DNA of 64,000 nucleotides from Prinia subflava (taxonomy: Eukaryota; Chordata; Aves; Passeriformes; Cisticolidae): assembly GCF_021018805.1 (NCBI RefSeq), contig NC_086256.1, positions 12,218,032 through 12,282,031 of the forward strand. Direction: 5' to 3'. Shown one piece after another: positions 37,961 to 50,500 of the stretch. Position numbers and translations under genes: made by a program. The notes under the pieces are model-generated. The model ran no database searches. It was not told the DNA's origin and saw only the letters and a list, made by a program, of their open reading frames with translations. How positions within the stretch are numbered: the first letter of the stretch is position 1; each line of letters opens with the position of its first letter.

Positions 37961-40900
37961 TTTACATTCCCCTGAGGCCCGTGTTAATACTTTTCTTGCA
38001 TTAGGTGCTATCCATATATACAGAGAAAGGACAAGGACAACACAAATCTGATGCCCCAGAGAAGAAATATGGCTACTACATTGAATTGCCAGAGTTCAGT
38101 GCACTGAGCTCTTAAAAACGATGGCAAAGAGCTCATAGAGACCAGGACCCAGCTCTGTAAAATACTCTGTGTTTATTAATTTGGAATAAAATTTGCTTTA
38201 AAATAGACCAACTATCAGCATCAGAGGATTGTGTGTTCTATTTGAGCAGTGAATATTTCAGGAAAAATAAACCTTGTTAAAAATATTAATCAGTGACTAT
38301 GTGACAAGACTTGTCATTTTGCATTAAGTGCTACACATTTTCACTCTCTATCAATAAACATAATCTGTTATGAAACTGCATTATCTTACTGCGCTTAAAT
38401 TAATTATATTAAAATATTTAGAGCAAGTATTTGTCATATTTGTCACTTCACGAGGAACTGACAGACTAGAAGTCATATTACATAAAGACACTGGTTATGA
38501 TGGTGGTGAACAAGGATATTTTCAGACTGCTGAAAACCCCAAAGCATCTAGAGGGCCAGAAAAGTGAAACCAAATCCACCCCCATGAAGTTCCCTACATA
38601 ATTTGACAAACAGTGGGAGTGAGATGAGTTTAAAGGTGTTTAAAGTACCTGGAAATTCAAGCTATGAGGAAAATAAGAGTTTTGTAGCTGTTTGGGTAAA
38701 TAGCTGCTCAAAAGCCAGCCTGGCACAACCTCAATGCACGAGGCCCAGGAATTTTCTGCTGCCTGAGAGCCACGCACACTCCAACTTGGTACAGGAGGTT
38801 CTTTGGATAGGATGATCACCATCACTTTTCCATGGTGGAGAAGTACTAACTACCTCTTTTGGCATAGCAGCAGGTCTGGGTTCAGAAGAGTCCAGGCTCC
38901 ACAGAAATCACATGTGGGGTACAGTCACTAGAGGAAAATCCCCCCAGATTTGTTCATACTAACACCATCTTATATCCAGTGTTAGGAATTCCTTCACTCC
39001 TGAGCAGCAACTTTTATTCACACACTTCAGAACGAATCAGTGGCAAGTGCAGGAGATGGCACAAACATGTCCTTTGGTGTAGTTATGCAACAGAGACATT
39101 TCACAATTAATTATTCTAAAGAGATAAACTTGCAAACACTGCCTAGAGAAATCCAGCATACAAACCAACATTTAAGTACTGAGTATGAGAGAACATACAG
39201 AAAACTGAGATAATAAATAATTGTGTTATTTTTGTTGTTGTTGTTTTAGTACTTATGCTTCAGTATCTGAGCACAAGTTCACTAGATGAGGCAGAAAAAC
39301 AAATAGATAGCAAATGAGACTGAGTCTTTGCAAACCATTTTCCTTACATCACAATACAAAACTAGATGTATCCATGCTGCTCAGATGTGTTCTTCAGGTA
39401 CTTGCCAGGTAAGAAAATTGGTTACAGATTTCACTACTGGCACAGCAGAAGAAACAGTCACACAACTTTGATCCATGCAGCATTTACTAAACTCTGACCA
39501 ACTTAGGCTTCCAAAAGAGAAGTTTCAAGGGACTGTATTGGTATCCAAGATAAACCATTTACAGGAAATGTAGGTTTCTGGGTATGTTCTGTATTTTCCA
39601 TCAAGCAGCTCCATTTAAAATGTCTTAAGTAAATATTGCAAAACCAAGTCACTCTTATGTATGAGTATGTTAAATGGAAGAGGTTATACCAAGAACATGT
39701 GTCCAAGAACATATTTACTGTAAATTTATCCATTTTAGTAGCTTTAGAGGGATTTAGGCCACTGTAGAAGAAAGAACAACACTTTGATTTTCTCAGATAC
39801 CTTATCAGGGGTAAGATCCCTTTCTATCAGAGTCATAATTGCATGCTAGTAGATATGCTAAATATATGCTCCCAGGAAGGATTACTGAGTAAGCATTTAC
39901 TATTAATGTTGCTGATAAAACATGGCTAAATTATTTTATAGCAGAAGAAACACCTGGGGGCAAGGGGAGAAAACTGCTTTTTAAGTCTACCATGGACATT
40001 AATGTGGCTTATTTAAGTGAAGTGCTGAGTGCTGATAGAAAGGGAATTTTGATGAAGTGCTCAAGCTCTGTTTACTGTCCTCTCTTGCAGTGGGGATAAC
40101 AGAATTATTTTGAGAAAAGGAACTGCTAAAAGCAGTATATATGAGTAGTAGTAGTATAAAACCTGGAATAACTTGTAAATAAATAAAATAAATGCATCAT
40201 CCAGCTTGCCAGGAATTAACGATCTCTTTCTACACTTCCCATCTGTATTATCTCATTCTAAACAGAGATGACAATTGTACTTCTGTTTCCAGACATTGCA
40301 TCCTTTTGTGGATGCAAATATCTTAATTCTTAATTGCTGCAGCAAGATTTTGCTCTTATTTAAGCCATTAATGTTCCTTTTTACATGCCTTTGGGAAGCT
40401 CAGCATGGACATCAGTTTCCTTGATGATAATCTGCACTGCATGCCCTGTGTATGTGCCTCATACATAAATATACTCCACCCTATCAGCAGTTCTGAAAAA
40501 ATTAGCTCAACCTGAATATATGCAATTTTCATTGCTACTCTGCACCAAGGAAACCTGCCTGAATAGAATGTGTGCTACCCTTGTGCTGCTTGCTGCCAAC
40601 AATGGAGGGATCTGATAGCCAGTGACAAGTGTTTAAAACTCAGTAAGGCTTCCTCAGGAAGATCATCTTAATATCAACAAATGTTCAAAACAAGCAAAAA
40701 CCCCACTGCATCCTATCTACATTTCACATATTCTTGGAACCCTTAAATACCATTTGTCTGGTAAGTGTCACATCAAGAAACAAGAACACTGATACTTGGG
40801 AGATTGTTTAGAAATTGTATGAACTGATTTAATAGCATTCCAGGAAAAGAGCAGCAGACAATTAACTGCAGTCCAAACCTTTGCTTACGAAAGCCTTAAG

Positions 40901-42479
40901 ACCTGTATTATTTCAACCTTAGCCAATAAAATCTGAAAAATCTTCAGAATTGATTGTCCAAAACAAAAAGCTATAATTCTCTCGTATACAGAGAAGGACA
41001 TTTTAGAAATTTTACAGGACAGCTCCATATAAGTCTATTCAATTATAGGAAGCTATTTTTCAAAGAGAAAAAACTCTGCAGTGGGAACTGTTATCTACTG
41101 TACTTATCACTCTGAGATAGTAGTTTATCTTTTTGTTACATACCTTACAGATACAGAGAGATAGCAAGGCCAAAAAAATCAAATTCTCGTCTATTTGAGA
41201 AACTAATTCCTTCAGTTTATAGCCTGAAAAATGCTATAAACATACACTGAAATTAAGTGTTTTCTATGTGAGAGAGCTGTTTACAGGGCAAGGAGATTAG
41301 GGCCTGATATAATATATGGTTCCATTGCAAAATCTCTGTTCTATATTCAGAGTCCTACAGGAACTTGCTTAGCTAAAAGTTATTACACAATGACAATGCC
41401 CTTAGGAAGAGAAGAGGAAGCAATTCCTCTGTGACTCAGGTCCCTTCTCTTTGCTCTTATAGCCTCAAAGGACTCTAGCTGGACCACACTGCCATGCTTT
41501 CATTAAAAAATCCCAGTATTTATAGCATGGTGGAGAGACTACATCAAAGAAATTCTGCTGTGGTGACGTTTTAACAGAAGCTGCCCAACTTCCCACGGAG
41601 TGGCACAGCTTTGGTGACACCACAGGATAGTTCAACATCCCTCAGACTGCCAGAGGAGCACCTCACTGCCTCCCTGCAGCCAAAGGGAAGGCAGAGCTCT
41701 GGGCTGCTGGGGCCACTGAGGGACTCAGGGGGCTCCATGCTGAAATGGGGTGGGGAGGGACACTTTGGCACCCTGTAAACTACTGGAAGAATAAGCAGCA
41801 AGGAGGAAAGTTGAGTGAATAGTTCAGAGAGCTGAGTGTCTGAGCTCTGCCTCAAAGTTTCCCATGCCTTGGGAGGGCTAGTGATGTCTTTGTTTCTGTC
41901 AAATTTGAGGAAACAGACTTTGTGGAAATTCCTTCCAGCTAGAGACAGGCTGCACTTGCACATGTGACCGACATATTCCCTGTTCCCTTCCAAACCTACA
42001 TGGCCACAAACAATGACTAATTGTTTGGGCCAAAGGGACAAGGCTATAAATGAGCTATTTCTCATCACAGCATAAGAAAATATTGATTACACGTACACAG
42101 ATGGCAAATGCTAGTCATGCTGTATTCTCATGTCTCCACATTTGAGCTTGTCTGGTATACATTCATTATTTTTACAAGTGTATTCTATGACTGTTCTCCC
42201 TATTGACAAATATGGGTTAAAATATAAATAGAGTGGATTTGTGTTGGTATTATTAATGAATTGGCAACAACTGTCTCTGTGCCATTCATCTCCCAACATC
42301 TGTTTATATTTTATTTTAAATCTGTAAAAACATTGTTTGTAATCCCTTGATCTGTACAGTAATTTCCTTTTGTTCCAAGCTGTTAGAGGTATCTTTGAAC
42401 TACTCAGGGGAAAGACAGACAAAAAACCAGCCAAAAAACAAAGACTACTCATCTATTCTTTCAAGACAAGACCACTTTC
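37961..42479. other. AT-rich single-copy DNA, no gene recognised
   Basis: No exon or repeat family recognised. The frame at 41571-42068 (-, 165 codons) overlaps a GC-richer patch (41570-41780) that lowers stop frequency; its product shows no domain, and its end is rich in Ser, Pro and Leu from the patch. A (TTG)n stretch of four to five units lies near 39231-39246. Confidence 0.45.
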
Positions 42480-42511
42480 ATCATAAAAAATGAACATCAT
42501 AAAAAATGAAC
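42480..42511. repeat. Exact 16-bp tandem duplication
   Basis: ATCATAAAAAATGAAC occurs twice head to tail, at 42480-42495 and 42496-42511, with no differences. Probably a recent replication-slippage event. Confidence 0.93.
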
Positions 42512-44934
42512 ACCAAAACGAAAGCAAAAAAATAAAGGTGGATGAACTCTGTACTGCAACAGGAGAAAAGTTGGGATGTTTGTGGAAAACCATCAGTCAT
42601 TATTGTTTTAAATTGTTCTTACTTTGTGCAAAGGAACAGACCAAGTCAGCCGCGCCTAATCTTTCTCTGGAGTTATCTTGTGCGTTTGTTTGCTGCTCCC
42701 TGGCTCACTAGGAATTCTGCTCACTGTTTGTCACAGCCAGGAACTAGTCTGTTAAGCTCACCCCTCGTTGATAAGTGGGCGTTGTTGCTCATGGATATCC
42801 TGTTGCGTTGGCCTCCTGGAGTCCTGGATTTTCTCATTGTTCAAGCCACAGCGATCTCAGGGCAGTGCTCTTTATGAAATACAATGCTACTTGTCAATAT
42901 GGGTTCTAAAAATAACTGAGGTATGAGCAAGTACAAATAACCTTCTCTCGATTTACTTCTCTACAACAACTGTGTAACCGGAAAAAAGAAAAAAAATCTT
43001 TAAAAACTAGAGTGAGAAGGCAGTGCCTCAGCTTGTGATTTATTGTATTGCTGAAGAGATTAGAGACAATGCCCACTTTTGAAACAATGCACATAGGCAA
43101 ATGATGTATTTATTACACCACTGGAAGAGCCAAATAAACCATGCCCAATGAAGAAAGTATTGTCAGGAAAGAGAATAACATCAAAAGATCTCTGGGCCAG
43201 CAAGTCCAAGTCAGAATAGTTCAAATAGTACAAAAGAAACAAATAAGATTTATGGTTTTCTAAAGTTACAAAATGTCCAAAACTTGTGTTCTGAGGAGAG
43301 CATGTGTCTTTAGAAGAGCTGCATAAAGAAGATTATCAAAATACCTACTTAAATTGTAGCATATACTTGATTTGAACATAACTTTTGGGATTTAATGGAT
43401 GCGTCTAGATATTTGTCCAAATGAGTAATATTGTGTAAACCTCACACTACAAAGCACTCAGAGAACTCCACAAATAGGAAATAAACTAAATTATGCTTTT
43501 AAAAATAAGAATAATTAAAAAACCCCCACAACCAGCTAGCCTACTTTTATAGCTCATACCCTCTTTATTTCCCTGCTCCATGAAGCATATGACACTCAAG
43601 AGAAGGTTGGAGAGAGAGACAGATAGAGTAATCTAAAAGGGACAAAAGAAAAACAAGAAGCATTGTTGAGGGAAACAGGGAAAGAAATGAGAGGCTTCAA
43701 TCTAAACAAAAACAGAGAAAAAGACTTGGAAAGAATTTCAGCAAAGAGGTATGTTTAATTGCCTACAGCCCCAGGAGAGGTAATTTACGTGCCAAGAAGT
43801 TATGGAGGTTTTATGTGCCTATTAGTCTGCTATTCAATTAAAAAATGTGTACTTACCATGGCAACCTCTATGTCTCACAATACACATGCTAATTCTAAGA
43901 TATCTCTATAGAGCACCTCCTTAAAGAAACATATACCACAACACCAGCCATAGTCTAGATCTCCACACTCACTAAGAGGCAGTAAAAGCAACAGCCCATA
44001 CAAAATTTTGGAATTATAGGCTTGAGAGAAAGATGGGTAATCGTACTGTACTGCTACCAACTCCACATGGGAACCCAGCAGTGTAATGCCTGCGTGCAGT
44101 GCATTGCTTCACCTTAGGGCAGCTCACCATACAATCTTGCCAGCATTTCCCTTCTGCCCACTGAGATAATGCTCTTACTCTTTGAAACAGTGCTGCTTTT
44201 CCTCTGGGATCTGCTTTGGACTGGCTGACTAATTCCTTAGGCCCTGCTTCCACGGGAGCTGTGTAAGCTCTCAGTTGTACTCTCCAGCATTTAAAGCCTG
44301 CCAGGACATGCACCTTCCCTTTGTTCCAGCGTTTGCTGTCTGGGAATTCCCTTTCTGAGCAGCCCACGTCAGCTCTCACCGTTCTCAGCAGGCGTTGTCC
44401 TTCTCCCCCTTCCTTATTTGAGCTTCCCATGACAACAACTATTGGCAAGGCTGATTTTCCACTCAACACCTTACTGCTTTTCAGAGGAGCAGTTTCTGTT
44501 GCCAAAATGCTTGGTCAGACACATGTAATTAATGGATCAAAACATTTGTCACATACACAACCCGAGGAATGCACCACCTTCAAAAAATGTATGTACTGCA
44601 TCCATAACTTTTAAGGACAATTTCAATGCAATCCTTCTGAAAGTAAAGAAAAGAAAGCATTGAGGTGATAACCTATATTTCCAATAGTTTTTATGTAGCT
44701 AGTTGCTTCCCATAATCATCTTCCTCCCTTTCACTGACTAGTGAATGCTTGTCAGATCACTCTTCTCATAGCTGTGGCACACAGTAGTTCTCTTTGCTTG
44801 TCTGCAGCTAATTTAGGGCTAGTGATAAAGCACACAGAACACAAAAAAAGGAATGCATCACCTTGTGTAGAGTTCCAGATTTGTTGAGGATTAAGCCTCA
44901 ATCACATTTCAAAGATATTTTGCTTCTTTCCTTT
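42512..44934. other. Single-copy DNA with one CpG-enriched patch
   Basis: No gene recognised. The patch at about 42645-42870 holds roughly seven CpGs in 225 bases, against very few around it, and is not a repeat I know. The frame at 44014-44505 (-, 163 codons) begins with a TTG, not an ATG, and has no recognisable domain, so I do not treat it as a gene. Confidence 0.45.
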
Positions 44935-45477
44935 TGTCATGGTTTAACCTCAGCTGGTGAGTAAGCACCACAGAGCACCTTGCTTGCCAACCCCTGCCTC
45001 TCGCTGAGGTGGAGAGAGAATCAGAAGAGTGGAAAAGAAAATTTGTGGGATGATATGAAAACAATTTACTAGGGAAAAAAAAAGCCACTTGCACCAGCAA
45101 AGCAACAACAAAAAAGGCATTCATTCAGCACTTCCCATGGAGGCAGGGTTACTCGAAAACACAAAAATGCCACCAGTCTGAATGTGCCATCCCCTTCTCC
45201 TATTTCCCCCATTTTTATATGCTGAATGTATTGGAATAAATATGGAATATCCTTGTTGTCAGTTGGGTTATCTTCTAGCTATGTTTTCTCCAATTCCTTG
45301 TGCACCCCCAGCCCTTCACTAGTGGGGTGATGTGAGGAGCACAAAAGGCCTTGACACTGTGTGAGCCCTGCTCAGCAGTTACTGAAACATCTCTGTGTTA
45401 TCAACACAAATCCCAAGCAGAGCCCCACATTAGACACTATGGCGAAAGTTAGCTCTGTCCCATTCCAAACCAGCACA
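44935..45477 (+). mobile_element. Solo LTR of an avian ERVL-type endogenous retrovirus
   Basis: About 543 bases start TGTCATGGTTTAACCTCAGC and end AAACCAGCACA, so they carry the TG...CA ends of an LTR. Internal landmarks match an LTR family that is abundant in birds: CACTTCCCATGGAGGCAG, TTTATATGCTGA (TATA-like, 45214-45225), GGAATATCC, TTGTGCACCCCCAGCC, AAAAGGCCTTGACACTGTGT and CTCAGCAGTTACTGAAACAT. AATAAA lies at 45235-45240. No internal retroviral sequence, second LTR or primer-binding site is adjacent, so this is a solo LTR left by recombination. The flanks (CTTT before, CTTG after) are at best a decayed target duplication. Family level is confident; orientation rests on the TATA-like and AATAAA motifs. 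Confidence 0.85.
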
Positions 45478-46199
45478 CTTGGCCTTCCCTAGTAACAGGA
45501 AACAAGTAATTTATTAGCCAGTATCTTTAAACACAAAATATACACACTAAAGTTTTGGAGGTCCCAGACTGTTTTCTGCTCGGAAGCACTTCAGAGGCAT
45601 ATACTATGAGAAAAAGCACATGAAGTCACCAGTTGAAATAATTTATAGTCATAAACAGTGTCCCAGAAGTCTTTTTCTCTTGCAACACTTGCAAGAGGCC
45701 CAGTCCCATTCTTTTTGATAGGAAAATACCTGTTAGGTTCAAGGAAGCACAAACCAGCACTGCCCTGGGAGGAGCAGCTGCTTTAAACACCACAGCTGAT
45801 GAGTGCCTGGCAGCATTTGGTACTTTCACCTGACATCAACAAAGAGCAATGAAACAACAACAAACTAAAATTTCAAAGTTATGCAGATTTTGGTTTTTTG
45901 TCTGTGAGGAAGTGTAAAATTTAACTCACATTTCTGAGGCAGTGTCAGGCTCACAACAGTGACAGGAACAGCACACCCAATTCACATTGCTCATCCAATG
46001 CTCGTGAGAGGGCCAATAATCCCACTTAAATCTTCCCTGTCCTGAAAGTTTCCCAAAATGTGAATAAACAGCAAGCTGTCTGGCTTCTCTGATAGGTAAC
46101 GAGCCTTGCTGGCCACCTGGCAGCTTATCACCAGCTTACTCATGTCAACTGTGGGGGACCACACTTGGGGTGAAGATAGGCTCATCTAGCAATAAAAAG
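45478..46199. other. Single-copy DNA, no gene recognised
   Basis: Nothing recognised between the solo LTR and the pentanucleotide array. Confidence 0.5.
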
Positions 46200-46379
46200 T
46201 TTTTCTTTTCTCTTTTCTTTTCTTTTCTTTTCTTTTCTTTTCTTTTCTTTTCTTTTCTTTTCTTTTCTTTTCTTTTCTTTTCTTTTCTTTTCTTTTCTTT
46301 TCTTTTCTTTTCTTTTCTTTTCTTTTCTTTTCTTTTCTTTTCTTTTCTTTTCTTTTCTTTTCTTTTCTTTTCTTTTCTC
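46200..46379. repeat. Pure (TTTTC)n pentanucleotide microsatellite
   Basis: After a short imperfect start (TTTTTCTTTTCTC), TTTTC units run without a single interruption from about 46212 to 46377, roughly 33 copies. The complementary strand is pure purine (AAAAG class). The long repetitive frames on both strands are artefacts. The purity suggests recent growth and a high chance of length differences between individuals. Confidence 0.97.
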
Positions 46380-49300
46380 TCCCTTGCCCCCTCCTCTCAC
46401 TGTTTTCCCCACATCAGATTAAACTGGCTAAAATACAGAACAAAATTATGAAGTATGGGTTGAATTCCAGAGAAATGCTGTTGATCACTTCCTACAAGGT
46501 TTACCTCCCTTCAGTGCTTGTCTTGATGCTCTAAGGGCATCTTCAGAGACAAGAAAAGCATTTTCCTGACAGATGAGAAATGCACAATTCACTACATAAA
46601 GCAAACTGTACATTTGTAACTCTAATCTGAAGAAAAGTTTTGAAGATATTTGGTATGAATGTGCTGTATTAAATGCGTAGTGCAACTCTTTCCACTCAGG
46701 GGAGGAACAGACCTGAGCTGCCTTTTCACATGATGGATATGAGTGATTTTCATGAGCAAGCTACAGTGTCCTTTTTGTATTACAACTGTGGGATCTTGAG
46801 AGGGGAATGTAGCTAAGAGCATCAATTTTGATACAAATCCTTTATGGTCTTTAAATTGGGCACTGCCACTTTAATAAGCCACACCTGGCTGAGATTCGTG
46901 TTCTGCTGAATTCCTCCCGCTGTAATGAGCCCTGAACATCAGGCTGAGGCTGTGATCAAGACAATACAATTAATCACCAGACCGTGCACAATTTCAGTAA
47001 CATGAAAATTGCACGCAGTTAGATTTTCTAAGTAAAACTAATATTTCATGCAGGGGAAAGGGTGAAGTTTCAGTGCATAACAAAAAAGAATTTCAGAGGT
47101 TTAAAAAAACCTGGCAGTCAGCAGGGCCACGTGAAGGTGAATGCATAAATCAAATAACTATACCATCTGTTACAGAAAACTTAACGGGAATTAAGTGGCC
47201 CATATTTTCTAAAAATATCTTTCTTCACAGTATGCAGAAGCACTGAATATCTAAGGAGGAATACTGGAATTGGACTTTAATTAGGAAATTTTGGGTTTTG
47301 AATACAACATGAGCTTAGTCAAACTATCAGGAAGATAAGCTTATTAAGAGAGAAATAGGAATGAATATTTGTATGGCAAAAAAAAATAGAGCTTTCCAGT
47401 GGGAGGAAGAAGGGGGATTAAAAACATGTAGTGGCCCCATTGTCAGTATTTTTTCAGCTGCAGCTTAAGGTTTCACAGAGAGAGACACAAACAGTGATAG
47501 ACAGGCCAGGGCCAACTTCTGGGAGATTTTCTATTCTGATGTTCTCTAAAATAGACTGGTCATTTCAGCATCTTGAAAATTCACAACCAGAAAGTTTCCC
47601 GTGTATCTGAAAGTATATTTCCATGCAGCAGTTGTTTTTGTGTAATTGCCGTGCTCACCAGAAATCTATTCAAAGTTCAGAGACAAGATGCAATTGTCAT
47701 TCCTTTCCAGGCTCATCTGCAATGACAGCTAGTGGGAAGGCACAACTTCTGGAGAGCACTGCTAGCTCCTTTCCTTTCCCCATGTGATGGGGAAAACCAG
47801 CACACCCCATCAAAAGAAAAGTGTGGTAATTTGTTTTCTCTGCCATTAGGTTATAAAATTCTTCAGGGATCCATTTTTTTTTCTTTCTCCTCAAGAGTCT
47901 GCACATCTCTAATCAAGGAATCTAAAAGTCCTGTCAGCACAAAAATAATAAAGATTAAAAACAGCAGGCAAAACTAAAAACTTTTAAAGGAGTGGAACAA
48001 CAGAGACAGACTTCCTTAGAGAGCAGGTGTATATACTGGTCCAAGAATTGATATAAAACCCTAAGGAGAATAGATTAAATGTGATGATACAACTAAATAT
48101 TTTCAGAAAACCATTTTCAGATGATGCAATTGAGAAAGTAAGAGAATAAAAGGAGTGACACAGAAAAGGCAAAGTGTCACACACAGAGACAAAAACCAAA
48201 ATGCCTTTTTAAAAGTAGCAAAAAGGCTGATTCTGAGGGAATCACAAATTGAAGTTTAAAAATAAGACAAAAATAAAACAAAAGTTTCCCTTTCTTGCAC
48301 TGCCACTTATCTGCTCCACCTTTCAATTTCTTCTGCTCCCCCTCCTCAATCTTACCTTCTCTACAGATACTCTCAACTCTCTTGGGAAAGATCTCCTATT
48401 ATATATTTTTGCAATGTCTAGCAAAATAGAGTCTTTCTTTCAGCTTGTGCTTCTTTATATTACTGTAGCACAAACAGTGAAGGGCAGTGATGGTAATAGT
48501 CGGGAAAGCTGCTCAATAATTTTTCACCTTAACATTTTTAACAGCAAATGGCATTTCTGTGACACTGACACAGTTCAACTAGGCCAATGATACTCAATTT
48601 TGCTGTCAGGAAAACTGGAAGAGAATACCAAGTTAAATCCCAATTCATCCAAAATAAAAATACTTGCTACCTGAACTGATCCAAAACAATTCAGAAACTG
48701 CATTTCAGAACCTGCACATGGATTCATGGGAATTCATCTCTTAAACAGCACAATCCATTTGCCACTCAGCAGCTTTGGCTTATTTGAAGTCCAGCTAGTC
48801 TGTAAGACACCAAAACAACAGCTATTATAGGGCCACAGTTTAGGATTGAATTGGCTTTAAACCCAATCTTTTCCAATGGAGAAAAATTCCCTACCTTTGA
48901 AAATATATGGAAAAAAAAAAAGAAGATTTTATTTTGCTTCAAGATAACAACTCAAAATGTATTAGGGATTTTCACAGACCAATTAATTTTTGCTAATTGC
49001 CATTACCAAGGAACCATTATTACATAATAATAACAATCTCATTTTGTGGTTCCTACACTGAAAGTGACAGGGAATGACCACCTACCATAGTAGAGAAGAA
49101 AGGAAAGAAGTAATTCTTCAGAGGTTAGAAAACAATGTTGGAAATTGCTACAAAATAGACTGTCAATAAAAGGAATAGGTAAAGAATGTTTTGGTCCAGT
49201 TCAGTGGTGTAAAGAGTAAGCAAAGGATATTTTGAATATGCATACATCTAGAAATGACTAAAAAATATTTCTTTGTGTGTGTGTGTTTCTGGAAATGGGA

Positions 49301-49649
49301 AATAGCAGGAATAGAACTGTGCTGTAATTAAAATGGCTCAATAAATGGCTCCATAAAGCATATGTGGGCAGGGAAAAAAAGGATTTCATTTTACTTTAAT
49401 GTGTCTGGAGAAAACTGTACTCTCTTTTAAAATCTAAAACAATTCATAGAAATTCATATTTAAAATAAATATTAAAATTTAACATACATATGAGACAAAT
49501 CACAACAATAAACGTTTTAATTGTGCGGGTTTTTTGGAAGTCCTTGTAGCAACTCTTTGTCATCTAGTGCCTCACTCTGTGTTTGATAATACACATTAAA
49601 TACTCTAAAAATCTTCATTATTAATAAGAATTTAACTGATTTTGACTGA
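46380..49649. other. AT-rich single-copy DNA, no gene recognised
   Basis: No exon, RNA gene or repeat family recognised. The 113-codon frame at 48249-48590 (+) is Phe/Leu/Ser-rich, as expected from T-rich DNA. Confidence 0.5.
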
Positions 49650-50500
49650 TCTGGTTTAGGTGATGCATTTCTCAGGCTGGAAGTTCAGGAGAGGCAACAC
49701 AGGCAGTGAACAGTGAGGTACAGCCATGCTGCAGTGTGCACTGGTGCCCAGAGAAGCACATGCTAATCCTGAAGAAGAAAGCTCGAGTTCAGGAGTGGCT
49801 GGATGAGAAATGTCACCCTCCAGGTGCCCAGGAGCGTGGTGAGCCATGAGGACAAAGCAAGAAGCTGCTCACCTCACCCCAAACACCTGCAGCTGTTAAG
49901 GCAGGGTGAACCTGGACCTCCCTTGGCCCAGACCAGGAGCACTTTGCCTTTTCCTCCCTGTGACTGATTTCCCAGAGGTGTCAGAGCCCTGGTGGGTTGG
50001 TGTCCTGGGCTGGAGGGGTGCATGGTGCAGGTGGGGTTCTGCATCCCAGCCATGGCACAGTCTGCACTCCAGGGCTCCTTGCACACCCTCCCTGGGTCCT
50101 TCCACCATCCCCAGTGCAGACACAACATCTGGATCCTTGCACACCCTCCCTGGGTCCTTCCACCATCCCCAGTGCAGACACAACATCTGGATCCTTGCAC
50201 ACCCTCCCTGGGTCCTTCCACCATCCCCAGTGCAGACACAACATCTGGATCCTTGCACACCCTCCCTGGGTCCTTCCACCATCCCCAGTGCAGACACAAC
50301 ATCTGGATCCTTGCACACCCTCCCTGGGTCCTTCCACCACCCTCAGTGCAGACACAACATCTGGCTCCTTGCAAGGGGGTGTTGCCAAGGGCTGCACTCC
50401 AGGAGTAAAACCAAACATATTTTCAAGACTAAATCAAGAGTGGGTTATAGCCGTGCCCCTGGCTCTGAGGCGTGTGCACTCACACACGCGTTTGGACATG
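49650..50500. other. GC-rich island around a minisatellite
   Basis: About 850 bases of clearly higher G+C sit inside AT-rich DNA. The left part (49660-50070) is non-repetitive; the middle is the 58-bp array; the right part ends with CACACACGCGTTTGGACATG near 50480-50500. The 211-codon frame at 49906-50541 (+) and five further long frames here follow from the array, which lacks stops. I see no splice sites, family signature or codon pattern that would make it a gene. It could be part of an unknown GC-rich repeat. Confidence 0.55.
50077..50366. repeat. 58-bp minisatellite, five copies
   Basis: Units start at 50077, 50135, 50193, 50251 and 50309, and an 8-base partial unit follows at 50367. The unit opens CCTTGCACACCCTCCCTGGG, contains CCTTCCACCATCCCCAGTG and ends ACACAACATCTGGAT. 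Copies one to four are identical; copy five differs at a few bases (ACCACCCTCAG and GGCT). The identity implies recent expansion or homogenisation. Because 58 is not a multiple of three, each frame cycles through all three readings and the peptide repeat is 58 residues per three units. Confidence 0.97.

Noticed and set aside
41571..42068. 165-codon minus-strand ORF
   Set aside because: Its C-terminal half comes from a GC-rich patch with few stops. There is no family signature and no splice signals to make it an exon.
44014..44505. 163-codon minus-strand ORF
   Set aside because: It starts at a TTG rather than an ATG, has no recognisable domain, and lies in ordinary single-copy DNA.
44909..45124. 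71-codon minus-strand ORF
   Set aside because: It lies almost wholly within the solo LTR; such frames are commonly mis-annotated as hypothetical proteins in birds.
46170..46451. Repetitive FLFFS/KKRKE-type proteins on the two strands
   Set aside because: They are direct translations of the TTTTC pentanucleotide array.
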